From assembly GCF_006439355.1 (NCBI RefSeq), contig NZ_VFTG01000027.1, forward strand, positions 1 through 64,000: 64,000 bases of DNA. Direction: 5' to 3'. The stretch comes from Mesorhizobium sp. B4-1-3 (lineage in GTDB: Bacteria; Pseudomonadota; Alphaproteobacteria; Rhizobiales; Rhizobiaceae). Below the pieces are notes generated by a model. The model saw only the letters and a list, made by a program, of their open reading frames with translations, did no database searches and was not told where the DNA came from. Below, piece by piece: positions 53,741 through 61,497 of the stretch; within the stretch, counting starts at the first letter, position 1; every line of letters begins with the position of its first letter. Both the position numbers and the translations under genes were made by a program.

Positions 53741-54820
53741 ATGATCGATATCGGCACAGAATTGCTGCCGGCCGCGCAAGCGGAAGTCATCGGGCTTGCT
53801 GTTTTGCAGGCCGACAGGACTGTTCAGCAAAAGGTGGGGCGCCTGGTCGAGTGGCTGCCTGCCCTTGGAGCGGACTGCTGCCTGTGCACGCTGCTGGTCG
53901 GGATGGAGGCCGATATGGCGGCCTTGTCCGAGGGGCGCCGCGATCTGATCGCATTGTCTGGCGTGCGGGCCGAATTGCCGGGGCTGGACCGCCCCGTCAC
54001 CGCGGTCATCTTGTGGAACGGCGATCGATCGCACTATGTGGTGATCGCAATGCCTGATTTCACGGCGCGCCAGGCCGAGATCATGTTCGAAAGCGAGCGG
54101 CGCGCCCGGCGCCTGATGGAGCAGCAGCTCGAAGCCGCCAACTCCGAGGTGCGCTTCGCCTCGCTCGCCCGCACGCGGCTGCGCCTGGCGCGCGATCTTC
54201 ACGACACGCTGGTGCATTCGATCATCGCATTGCTGACGCAAATCCGGCTGACGCGGCATTTTCTGGCGACGGATCCCGCTCGCGTCTCGGACGGGCTGGC
54301 GATTGCCGAGGAGGCCGCGATAAACGGCCTGGCGCGGGCGCGCGACGCTATCGCCCGGCTCAGGATGCCAGACGACCTCGAGCCGGATTCGGACGTCGAG
54401 GAGATGCTGTCGGACTTCGCCCAGCAGACCGGCATCGAGGTCTCCACACGGATCGACGATGGAGCCCGCACCGGATTGCAGGATCACGCGACGACGATCA
54501 GGCGTATTGTCGGCGAGGTGTTGCGCAACGTCGAGGCGCATGCGAAGGCGCGCCAGGTCCGGTTCGACGCGGCCGTGGAGAAAACGGAAGCTCGCCGAAG
54601 CCTTGTTGTCGATATCCGCGACGACGGGCGCGGCTTTGATGGGACCATCCCCAAACAGGGGCATTTCGGGCTGATTGGAATGGCCGAATTTGCCGAACTC
54701 GCAGGGGGACGATGCACCGTGGAAAGCACGCCGGGGGCGGGTACACTGGTGCGGATATCCCTTCCCCTGACCGCGCCGGCGACGAACGGTGGTCCGGCGC
54801 CCCGGAGGCGTGGAAAGTGA
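53741..54820 (+). CDS. Soluble NarL-type sensor histidine kinase (HisKA_3)
   Basis: 359 aa, no membrane segment. N-terminal sensory region (about 1-125; LQADRTVQQKVGRLVEWLPA) of unknown type, a coiled region (RRARRLMEQQLEAANSE), then the H-box LRLARDLHDTLVHSIIALLT and ATPase motifs EVLRNVEAHAKA and VDIRDDGRGFDG. Being cytosolic, it should sense an internal signal. Partner regulator follows within 13 nt. Confidence 0.87.
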   Translation: MIDIGTELLPAAQAEVIGLAVLQADRTVQQKVGRLVEWLPALGADCCLCTLLVGMEADMAALSEGRRDLIALSGVRAELPGLDRPVTAVILWNGDRSHYVVIAMPDFTARQAEIMFESERRARRLMEQQLEAANSEVRFASLARTRLRLARDLHDTLVHSIIALLTQIRLTRHFLATDPARVSDGLAIAEEAAINGLARARDAIARLRMPDDLEPDSDVEEMLSDFAQQTGIEVSTRIDDGARTGLQDHATTIRRIVGEVLRNVEAHAKARQVRFDAAVEKTEARRSLVVDIRDDGRGFDGTIPKQGHFGLIGMAEFAELAGGRCTVESTPGAGTLVRISLPLTAPATNGGPAPRRRGK

Positions 54821-54833
54821 GGGCGGTAGAGGA

Positions 54834-55499
54834 ATGAGCGATCCGCGCCCGCGACCGGAGAGGATACGCGTGTTGATCGCCGAGGATCAGACATTGATCC
54901 GGGAAGGCCTCACCACGCTCCTTTCCCAGCAAAATGACGATTTCGAAATCGTCGGCGCCGCCGCCGATGGCGAGCAGGCGATCGAGTTCGCGCGCCGCTA
55001 CCGTCCGGACGTCATTCTGATGGACTTGCAAATGCCCCGCGCCGACGGCGTCACGGCGACCCAGCGCATCCTGCGCGAATTTCCGGGCACCGGCATCGTG
55101 GTCCTGACCACATTCGAGACCAATGAGTTGATTTTCGAGGCCGTCAGCGCCGGAGCCAAGGCTTATCTGTTGAAGGACTCCAGGATCGACGAGATCGCGG
55201 CCACGATCCGGACCGTGGCGGACGGCCAATCCGCGCTTTCACCCGGTGTGGCGGCGAAAATTCTTGAGGAATTCAAGCGGCTGCGTCCGCGGCACGCCCC
55301 GGCGAGCGCGTCGATCCGCAACGACCTGACCGCGCGTGAGAACGAGATCCTGAAACTGATCATCGAAGGCAAGAGCAACGGCGAGATCGGCGCGCAACTG
55401 CATCTGGCCGAGGGCACGATAAAGAATTACGTCAGCACGATCCTGGAGAAGTGCGGCGCCAAGAACAGAACCGAGCTGGCCATAAAAACGATAAGTTGA
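54834..55499 (+). CDS. NarL/FixJ-type response regulator
   Basis: 221 aa. Receiver with phosphoacceptor in VILMDLQMPRADG and Lys in YLLKDSR; C-terminal LuxR-type helix-turn-helix LTARENEILKLIIEGKSNGE, AEGTIKNYVSTIL. Start 54834 follows GTAGAGGA. Likely binds the TGAC-GAAA-GTCA palindromes upstream of its own operon and at 57.46 kb. Confidence 0.9.
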   Translation: MSDPRPRPERIRVLIAEDQTLIREGLTTLLSQQNDDFEIVGAAADGEQAIEFARRYRPDVILMDLQMPRADGVTATQRILREFPGTGIVVLTTFETNELIFEAVSAGAKAYLLKDSRIDEIAATIRTVADGQSALSPGVAAKILEEFKRLRPRHAPASASIRNDLTARENEILKLIIEGKSNGEIGAQLHLAEGTIKNYVSTILEKCGAKNRTELAIKTIS

Positions 55500-55668
55500 A
55501 CTGCCGTTCGATGCGCCGCGACCTTGAGTTTCTCCAGCATGGGACCCTGCCAGTCGATCGAACGCGCAAAAAGACCCGCGGCTCCGGGGTTTCGGGGGGA
55601 GCCACGGGCAGTCTTGTTGCCCGAGTTCCTGCTCTTGTCGGCAGGTCGAGGGAGGCCGCGTCGAAGCC

Positions 55669-55862
55669 TCACAGTAGTGCTTGGCGACCACATCTTTCGC
55701 GAAGCGCCAGCATGGTCAGAACCATTTCGGCGCTACCGATCGACGGTTTCGGCGCAAGCAGGGATACGAGCGCGTGGAGCTGCCTGCCATTTCGGCCAAC
55801 TGGGCTTTGACGGTCCGCACGGTGTCGTCGAGCCTCGTGAGCAATTCCGCAACGATCTCCAT
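55669..55862 (-). pseudogene. Possible frameshifted small gene
   Basis: From ATG 55862 the frame reads MEIVAELLTRLDDTVRTVKA, QLAEMA, then turns to low-quality sequence. The neighbouring frame from the same point reads GRQLHALVSLLAPKPSIGSA, EMVLTMLALRERCGRQALL, ending at 55669. Joined, the two make a plausible 60-odd residue helical protein, so a 1-nt loss (or a sequencing error) near 55785 is likely. The rest of the 55500-56022 gap shows no gene. Confidence 0.4.
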
Positions 55863-56022
55863 TGTTCGAAGCCTTGCCGACGGTCACGTGGGTGACCTCG
55901 TTGAAGGCGGAAACGCTATGCGGAGGGTTCCGCTGGTCGGTGGCGAAGGCTTGCGGACCGAAAAACGAGGATGCGGACTCCGAGGCGGCCGGGCCAGCGC
56001 CCGACCGCATCGAACGATCCCG

Positions 56023-56445
56023 TTACTTCCGTGCGAGCAGGTCGCGGATTTCCGTCAGGAGCTGCACGTCGGCCGGCGGCGGGGCCGCGGGAGCGGCAGG
56101 CTTTTCCCGTTCCAGTCGCTTGCGCAGGTTGTTCACCGCCTTGACCATCAGGAAGATGATGAAGGCCAGGATCAGGAAGTTCAGCACCACGGTGATGAAG
56201 GAGCCATAGGCGAAGACGGCGCCTTCTTTCTTGGCATCGGCCAGCGTGGCCGAATGGACGTTCGAGGACAGCCCTAAGAAGTAATTGTTGAAGTCCAGTC
56301 CGCCGAAAATCGCGCCGACGATCGGCATGATGATGTCGTTGACCAACGAATCGACGATCTTGCCGAAGGCAGCGCCGATGATGACGCCGACGGCCAAATC
56401 CATCACATTGCCCTTGGAAATGAATTCCTGGAATTCTTTCAGCAT
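56023..56445 (-). CDS. mscL: Large-conductance mechanosensitive channel MscL
   Basis: 140 aa. MLKEFQEFISKGNVMDLAVG, VIIGAAFGKIVDSLVND (TM1 and the pore-lining face) and YGSFITVVLNFLILAFIIFL (TM2) are diagnostic; the C-terminal helix is ADVQLLTEIRDLL. Releases solutes on sudden osmotic down-shift. Start 56445 is preferred over 56451 because GAGGAG would then have correct spacing. Confidence 0.95.
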   Translation of the reverse strand: MLKEFQEFISKGNVMDLAVGVIIGAAFGKIVDSLVNDIIMPIVGAIFGGLDFNNYFLGLSSNVHSATLADAKKEGAVFAYGSFITVVLNFLILAFIIFLMVKAVNNLRKRLEREKPAAPAAPPPADVQLLTEIRDLLARK

Positions 56446-56579
56446 CCCCATCTCCTCTTAGGGCATTTCACCATTTCACGGAAACGGCGAGCCCCTATGC
56501 CTTGTTTTGACGCAATTCCGGACGGAAAACCGCACACACTTTTCCCGGATTGCTCAACCCCATTTGCCTGTTTGTGCCG

Positions 56580-56921
56580 TCAGGCGAAGACGCTCTCACG
56601 CCTGAAATGCTTGACGAGCAGATAGTAGAAGACCGCGCGATGTTTGTTGCGGTTGGTCCGGCCGTACTGGTCGATGACCCTGGCGAGCCCCGCATCCAGG
56701 CCGGCGTCGTCCGACAGTCCCAGTCTTTTGACGAGAAAGTTCTTCTTGACCCGTTCCAGTTCCTCCTTGTCCGAGGCCGAGACGGTCGATGCATCCTTGT
56801 CGTAGATCGCCGGGCCGCAGCCCTTCGTCACCTTCGTCAGGAGATCCATTTCCGCCGTAAGGCCGCACTTCACCTTCAGGTCCGCCGCATATTTGCTGAT
56901 CAGTTCGTCTCGCTTGCTCAT
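56580..56921 (-). CDS. DUF2853 family protein
   Basis: 113 aa, soluble, helical: MSKRDELISKYAADLK, GLTAEMDLLTKVTKGCGPAI, KHRAVFYYLLVKHF. Matches the DUF2853 family in length and ends. Start 56921 follows GAGAGGG. Function unknown; lies between mscL and the yidB-like gene on the same strand. Confidence 0.8.
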   Translation of the reverse strand: MSKRDELISKYAADLKVKCGLTAEMDLLTKVTKGCGPAIYDKDASTVSASDKEELERVKKNFLVKRLGLSDDAGLDAGLARVIDQYGRTNRNKHRAVFYYLLVKHFRRESVFA

Positions 56922-57022
56922 ACGTTTACCCTCTCGTTCCGGCCGGACGGCGATGCTGCCGTCGAGCCGCGCGGCCTGGTTGCCGCAAAGCCATGTCTGG
57001 ATTGTCCTGCTGCCCGTAGATG

Positions 57023-57373
57023 TCAGCTATTGCGCGTCGCAAGCACGCCGTCGGGGCTAGCCTTGTCGACGGCGGCGGGCAGATGCTGAGCCAGGACGCC
57101 GGCCACCTGGTCGAAAGGAATCCCGAACTGGCTCGCCAGTTGCTGGAGGCACTGGTCGCCAAGCGCCGCCTTGATCTCGTCGGGCGCGATCGGAAGATTT
57201 GCAGCGTTGGTGCTCAGCCAGGATTCGACGCGGTCGCCGAGACCTGACTTCTGCAGCATGGCAAGCACGCCCTGGTAATCGCCGACGCTGGTCAGCGCAT
57301 CGGCCAGGAGGTTCGAGCCTCCGCTCTGTTGCCCGCCCTGCAATGCGTTTTGCAGACTGTCCAAAAGCCCCAT
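57023..57373 (-). CDS. YidB-like protein (DUF937)
   Basis: 116 aa. MGLLDSLQNALQGGQQSGG, GLGDRVESWL, GVLAQHLPAAVDKASPDG fit the YidB/DUF937 pattern of small helical proteins. Start 57373 follows GGGAGG. The paired TGAC palindromes begin 83 nt upstream, so it is a likely target of the NarL-type regulator. Confidence 0.85.
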   Translation of the reverse strand: MGLLDSLQNALQGGQQSGGSNLLADALTSVGDYQGVLAMLQKSGLGDRVESWLSTNAANLPIAPDEIKAALGDQCLQQLASQFGIPFDQVAGVLAQHLPAAVDKASPDGVLATRNS

Positions 57374-57455
57374 CCGGAAACCTCCCGTCAAAAATCACAT
57401 CCGTTGCCGCGCAACGTTCAGGTGTGATCTATGCCGTTTCGCGGGGTCGCGACAC

Positions 57456-57490
57456 CTGACGAAGGTCAGGACCGAAGATGACGAAAGTCA
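57456..57490. promoter_or_regulatory. Second pair of TGAC-GAAA-GTCA palindromes
   Basis: TGACGAAGGTCA (57457-57468) and TGACGAAAGTCA (57479-57490), centres 22 nt apart, with similar flanks to the 53.63-kb pair (shared TGACGAAAGTCAYATTCG). It is closest to the yidB-like gene and could also act on the 57754 operon. Confidence 0.7.
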
Positions 57491-57608
57491 CATTCGGCAT
57501 CAACCCGGTTGCGCTTAAACCGGGAGCCATTCCTTGCGCCTCGTTCCTGTATAGCGGTGGGCGAGCTCGATCGGACCCCGGAGGACGACTGGCGTGATGC
57601 TCGTCATT

Positions 57609-57655
57609 GCGTTAGGTGACGATGAATAGGGCGGCGTAAATGCCACGCCTAACGC
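57609..57655. repeat. Spaced inverted repeat before the coiled-coil/OmpA/GTPase operon
   Basis: GCGTTAGG (57609-57616) and CCTAACGC (57648-57655), 31 nt apart, inside the 380-nt gap 57374-57753. No gene seen in the gap. Could be an operator or a hairpin. Confidence 0.45.
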
Positions 57656-57753
57656 GTGACAGCCCCCCGATGACAATAAGTCGATTGCCTATCACACGAA
57701 TTAGGATTTGATATAACGATCGTCACAGTATTCGTAAGCTGGAAAACCGGGGA

Positions 57754-58113
57754 ATGAGCATGAAAGGCGCCGAGCAAGCTGGAAAGGCCAAGGATGGAGC
57801 CACATCCGCCAACGGATCGGAAGCGACCGTCCATCCCGAGGCCACGATCGAACAGGTTCGCAATCTCCTGTTCGGAGGCGCTCAGCGATCGCTCGAGAGC
57901 AACCTTGCCGACCTGCGCGAGGAGATGCAGGCCAGCATCAAGCAGCTGCAGGCGGACTTCGCGAAGGAGCTCGCGGCCCTGCAGGCGCACGTCCTGGAAC
58001 TCGAGCGGGAGACCGAACAGAAGCGTCTCGCCTCGCAAAGGGACATCGGCGCCGCGATTTCGGACCTTGGAGCAACCATCAGCGGGCTAGGGTCCGGCCG
58101 CGCGGGAAAGTAG
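57754..58113 (+). CDS. Small coiled-coil protein, first gene of the GTPase operon
   Basis: 119 aa. After a polar 30-aa start it has IEQVRNLLFGGAQRSLESNL, then long heptad-rich helices (LREEMQASIKQLQADFAKEL, HVLELERETEQ) and a Gly-rich end. The IEQ(V/L)R(N/K)LLF string also opens the next gene's product, so they share an N-terminal motif. Next gene starts 1 nt after the stop. No catalytic residues seen; probably a scaffold or adaptor. Confidence 0.78.
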   Translation: MSMKGAEQAGKAKDGATSANGSEATVHPEATIEQVRNLLFGGAQRSLESNLADLREEMQASIKQLQADFAKELAALQAHVLELERETEQKRLASQRDIGAAISDLGATISGLGSGRAGK

Positions 58114-58114
58114 C

Positions 58115-59983
58115 ATGACGTCAGCCGCCGGCCAGAACCGTGAGATCGAGCAGCTTAGAAAGCTGCTCTTTCAAACGGAGGCGGCGCGGCTCGCGGCGCT
58201 GGGAGCGGACGTTGCTCTGCTTCAGCAATATATCGGCAGCCCCGACCGGCTGGAAACGGCAACGGCCGACATCCTCGTCGCCGCGCTGGAGCGCGCCGAA
58301 GTCGTCCGGCCGCGCGAGCTGGCGAATGTCATCGCACCGTCGGTGGTCTCCGCGATCCGCAGCGAGATCAGGAATTCACGCGACCTCATGGTCGACGCGC
58401 TCTACCCGATCACGGGCCGGTTGGTCAGCGCAGCCGTGGCGAACGCCTTCAAGGAACTCGTCGCGAGGCTGGAGCAGCGACTCACCGCCCTGACATCCAC
58501 GGAGCTGTGGATCGGGCGCGTCAAGTCGCTGGCGACGGGCCGTCCGATCAGCGAGTTCGTTCTGGCAAACGCCGGTCCGCCGCGCGTCAACCGGCTGCTG
58601 ATGATCGAGCGCGGCAACGGACGCCTGGTCGCGGACTGGAGGCGCGACGAGACCTCCGACGAGAAGGCCGACCTGCTCAGCGCGATGGTGGCGGCGATCC
58701 TGGAGTTTTCCGTCCAGGCCCTGGCCGGCGAAGGAAATCTGCAGCAGCTCGATTTCGGCGGACGCGAGATCGTGCTTCGCGCTTCGCCCCGGTTCATCCT
58801 GGCGGCGGAATGCATCGGCCCCCTTCGCCCGGTCGACGGCGCCAGGATCAATTCGCTTTTCTTCGACACGATCGAGAGCATGGACGGCGGCAAGGACTGC
58901 GACGCCGCCACGCTGGCGTCGCTGGCCTCCTCCATCGAAGCCGATCCCGCCGCTGGGCCCAAACCGCGTCGGGGCGGAAAGGTCGTCCTGTTGGTGCTCG
59001 CGGCTCTCGTCGCCGCCGGGCTGGCATGGCTGGCGAGCGTCTATTTGGCCCGCACGATGTTGGAGCGGCGTACCAACGCTGCGCTCCAGGAATTGGCCGA
59101 CAAACAGCCGCTGTTGGAAAGCTTCCCGCTGCGGCTGGACTTTGACCATCACGGCCGCAGCGTCTCGGTCTCCGGCATAGAGCCAAGCCAGGTGCAGACA
59201 GCGCCGCTGATCGACGCCTTGGCCAAGGCCGCCGCGCCCTATCGGGTGGCCGGCCGGATCGGCGTCGTGCCGGACATGGAACAGTCGGCGGCGCTGCGTG
59301 CCGATATCGACGCCCTGAGGCAGTCGGTAACCGGCCTTCAGGCAGGCATCGACGAAAACCGCCGGGCGGTCGCCGAGCTGCGGCAGTCTCTGGCCGGCCT
59401 GCGGAAGTCCGCCGGCGAAACCGGCGAAGCGCTCGCCGGCCAGCAGCAGTCTCTCGCAGGCCTGCAGGCCCGGATCGATCAGGCGCGCGGGCCGAGCCAG
59501 GAGGAGCTGCAATCCCTTGCCGGCCTGCGGGCGGGCATCGACGAGATACGCGCAGCGGTGGCCGAGGAAGCAAAAGCCAGAAACCAGCAATACGAGGCAG
59601 TGCGGTCGATAGCCGACAGCCCCGCCGAGCGGATCGAGCGCTTCATAGCTTCGACGGCGATTTTCTTCGGCACGGGCGACGCGTTCGCCGACGATAGACA
59701 GGCTGATCAACAAATCCGCGATCTGGCCGGACTCCTTGCCGGCAACGACCTGAGAATCCGGATCGTCGGCCACGCCGACGATACCGGAACCGAACAGACC
59801 AACCGCGTGGTTGCCCGCAAGAGGGCCGATCAGGTGGTGCGCAAATTGGTTTCGCTCGGGATCGAGCCGTCGCGCTTGTTCGTGGTTTCGCGCTCGGCCT
59901 CGGTGCCGATCTCCGATGTGCCGAACAAAGGCAACCGCCGCGTCACCTTCGAAAACGTGTTTCAAGCCGAGCGCCTTCAGTGA
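58115..59983 (+). CDS. OmpA-domain inner-membrane protein with Roadblock-like cytosolic region
   Basis: 622 aa. Order: shared IEQLRKLLF motif (11-19); helical region to about 145; a segment (about 158-240) with the strand-helix-strand pattern of Roadblock/LC7 or longin folds (RLLMIERGNGRLVADW; LLSAMVAAILEFSVQAL; LDFGGREIVLRASPRF); one membrane segment 289-311; a BON-like stretch to about 385; heptad-rich coiled coil (about 390-500); OmpA-C peptidoglycan-binding domain (about 520-615; RIRIVGHADDTG, VARKRADQVVRKLV, NRRVTF). So it could link the cytosol to the cell wall. The Roadblock assignment is an inference from pattern only. Stop overlaps the GTPase start (TGATG). Confidence 0.82.
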   Translation: MTSAAGQNREIEQLRKLLFQTEAARLAALGADVALLQQYIGSPDRLETATADILVAALERAEVVRPRELANVIAPSVVSAIRSEIRNSRDLMVDALYPITGRLVSAAVANAFKELVARLEQRLTALTSTELWIGRVKSLATGRPISEFVLANAGPPRVNRLLMIERGNGRLVADWRRDETSDEKADLLSAMVAAILEFSVQALAGEGNLQQLDFGGREIVLRASPRFILAAECIGPLRPVDGARINSLFFDTIESMDGGKDCDAATLASLASSIEADPAAGPKPRRGGKVVLLVLAALVAAGLAWLASVYLARTMLERRTNAALQELADKQPLLESFPLRLDFDHHGRSVSVSGIEPSQVQTAPLIDALAKAAAPYRVAGRIGVVPDMEQSAALRADIDALRQSVTGLQAGIDENRRAVAELRQSLAGLRKSAGETGEALAGQQQSLAGLQARIDQARGPSQEELQSLAGLRAGIDEIRAAVAEEAKARNQQYEAVRSIADSPAERIERFIASTAIFFGTGDAFADDRQADQQIRDLAGLLAGNDLRIRIVGHADDTGTEQTNRVVARKRADQVVRKLVSLGIEPSRLFVVSRSASVPISDVPNKGNRRVTFENVFQAERLQ

Positions 59984-60489
59984 TGTTCAGCGCCAAGGTC
60001 ATGCTGCTGGGCGACATGGGTGTGGGCAAGACGTCCATCATGTACCGCCTCGTGCATGATCGTTTCGACGGCGAATACAAATCGACGCTCGGTGTCGAGG
60101 TACTGAGCTACGATGTTCCGGCCGATGGGGCCCGCGGCGGCGAGGCGGCGAGGCTCGTTCTGTGGGACACCGACGGCGATTTCGGCGCGCGTATTTTCGA
60201 CACCGTTTATGTGACCGGCGCGTCGGCCGCGATTATCGTCTCGGACGTGACGCGTCCGCAAACGGTGACGCGCATGATCGAGCTGGTCCGCAGCTTCGAG
60301 ACGCGATTCCCGGGCAGGCCATACCGGGCGCTGGTGAACAAGATCGATCTCGCCGAAGCCCCCGGCAGTGCCGAAGAGCTCGGTCAACTGCCGCGATCGA
60401 GCGTCAAGTTCGTGAGCGCCAAGAATGGTGAGGGTATAGTGGATGCCTTTGCCGAACTCGCCGAAACGATACGGCGTCGGCAGCTGTAG
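59983..60489 (+). CDS. Ras/Rab-like small GTPase
   Basis: 168 aa. P-loop G10-D-M-G-V-G-K16-T-S18; candidate switch I Thr in KSTLGVEV; G3 is W61-D-T-D-G65-D66; G4 N119-K-I-D122; G5 S145-A-K147. Eukaryote-like Rab layout without lipid-tail cysteines. The G3 motif differs from DTAGQ: the usual catalytic Gln is Asp66 here, so intrinsic hydrolysis may be slow and need a partner. Start is ATG 59983, overlapping the OmpA-gene stop as TGATG, so the two are translationally coupled; the OmpA protein's cytosolic part may be its effector or GAP (inference). Confidence 0.85.
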   Translation: MFSAKVMLLGDMGVGKTSIMYRLVHDRFDGEYKSTLGVEVLSYDVPADGARGGEAARLVLWDTDGDFGARIFDTVYVTGASAAIIVSDVTRPQTVTRMIELVRSFETRFPGRPYRALVNKIDLAEAPGSAEELGQLPRSSVKFVSAKNGEGIVDAFAELAETIRRRQL

Positions 60490-60521
60490 CCGATAAAATC
60501 CAGCTTGTTCGATTGTCTTGG

Positions 60522-60593
60522 TACGCCCAAGGGGAATCGAACCCCTGTTCCCGCCGTGAGAGGGCGGTGTCCTGACCGCTAGACGATGGGCGC
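60522..60593 (-). tRNA. tRNA-Glu (anticodon CTC)
   Basis: On the minus strand GCGCCCA...TGGGCGT close the acceptor stem (first pair G-U), with D-arm GTCTAGCGGTCAGGAC, anticodon arm CCGCC-CTCTCAC-GGCGG (anticodon CTC) and T-arm GGGGTTCGATTCCCC. The 3' CCA is encoded (60521-60519). Confidence 0.95.
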
Positions 60594-60677
60594 GCTCAAG
60601 AACCGGCTACATAGGCTGGCGGCCGGAAAAAAGCAACTGGAGTTCTGGCGCCCGAAGCACTTTATGAAACGGCCGTG

Positions 60678-61091
60678 TCAGCCTTGCCGTTTCGGCTCGA
60701 TCAGGTCCCAGAGATTGCCGTAGAGATCGGAAAAAACCGCCACCGTGCCATAGGCCTCAAGGCGCGGCGCCTCGCGGAATTCGATGCCCCTGCCGAGCAT
60801 CGCGTGATGGTCGCGGAAAAAATCATCGGTCTCTAGGAACAGGAACACCCGGCCGCCGGTCTGGTTGCCGATGCGGCTTGCCTGTTCCTCTCCGGAAGCC
60901 TCCGCCAGGAGCAGCCGCGCGCCTTGGCCGTTCGCCGGCGCGACGGTGACCCAGCGCTTGCCGCCGCCGAGGTCGACATCCTCGGTGAGCACGAAGCCGA
61001 GCCGCTCGACATACCAGCGAACCGCCTCGTCGTAATTGGCGACGACGAGCGCGACGGTCGCGACGCTGCGGTTCCCGGCAAAGCCGCTCAT
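60678..61091 (-). CDS. VOC-family protein (glyoxalase/bleomycin-resistance-like)
   Basis: 137 aa single VOC unit: VATVALVVANYDEAVRWYVE, GFVLTEDVDLGGGKRWVTV, and FSDLYGNLWDLIEP. The first ligand His of classical glyoxalases is not evident (VALVV), so a metal-independent binding role is possible. Its start overlaps the DUF6476-like stop by 4 nt. Confidence 0.8.
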   Translation of the reverse strand: MSGFAGNRSVATVALVVANYDEAVRWYVERLGFVLTEDVDLGGGKRWVTVAPANGQGARLLLAEASGEEQASRIGNQTGGRVFLFLETDDFFRDHHAMLGRGIEFREAPRLEAYGTVAVFSDLYGNLWDLIEPKRQG

Positions 61092-61471
61092 TTGTTGCGG
61101 ATCGTGAATTGGCCGATGATGCGGCGCTCGGCGATTTCGTAGACGAAGATCGACCGGCTGCCGTCGGCAAGCTCGGCGTCGATCGACAAGCGGTTGCCGG
61201 AGAGCGACTGGCTGATCACCTTGGCGCCGACGGGAAGCACGATGTCGCCCGACAGGGGCGCGCCTGCCGGAGCCTGAACATCGCCGGCGGGCGCCGGTCC
61301 GGCCACCGGCGCATTGCGGGCTTTGTAGACAAGCGCCCCGATCACCACCATAAGGGCGAGGAACAGAAGGCCAAGATTGACGATCATGAAGCGGACGAGC
61401 TTGCGGCGCACGTTCTCGGCCGCTGGGTCGAGCGGCTTTTCCTCATCTTCTTCGGCGATCGGCCGGGCCAT
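61088..61471 (-). CDS. DUF6476-like single-pass membrane protein
   Basis: 127 aa. N-terminal acidic part, one membrane segment (MIVNLGLLFLALMVVIGALVY, about 29-49), a Pro/Ala linker and a C-terminal beta domain (VGAKVISQSLSGNRLSIDAE, SIFVYEIAERRIIGQFTIR). Resembles a rhizobial family found beside rluD (family number from memory). Divergent from rluD. Confidence 0.7.
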   Translation of the reverse strand: MARPIAEEDEEKPLDPAAENVRRKLVRFMIVNLGLLFLALMVVIGALVYKARNAPVAGPAPAGDVQAPAGAPLSGDIVLPVGAKVISQSLSGNRLSIDAELADGSRSIFVYEIAERRIIGQFTIRNK

Positions 61472-61497
61472 GGCTAAACAATCCGCAACGGGTTTCG

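Noticed and set aside
58376..59965. 529-codon minus-strand frame
   Set aside because: Antisense to the OmpA-domain gene; no credible domain pattern.
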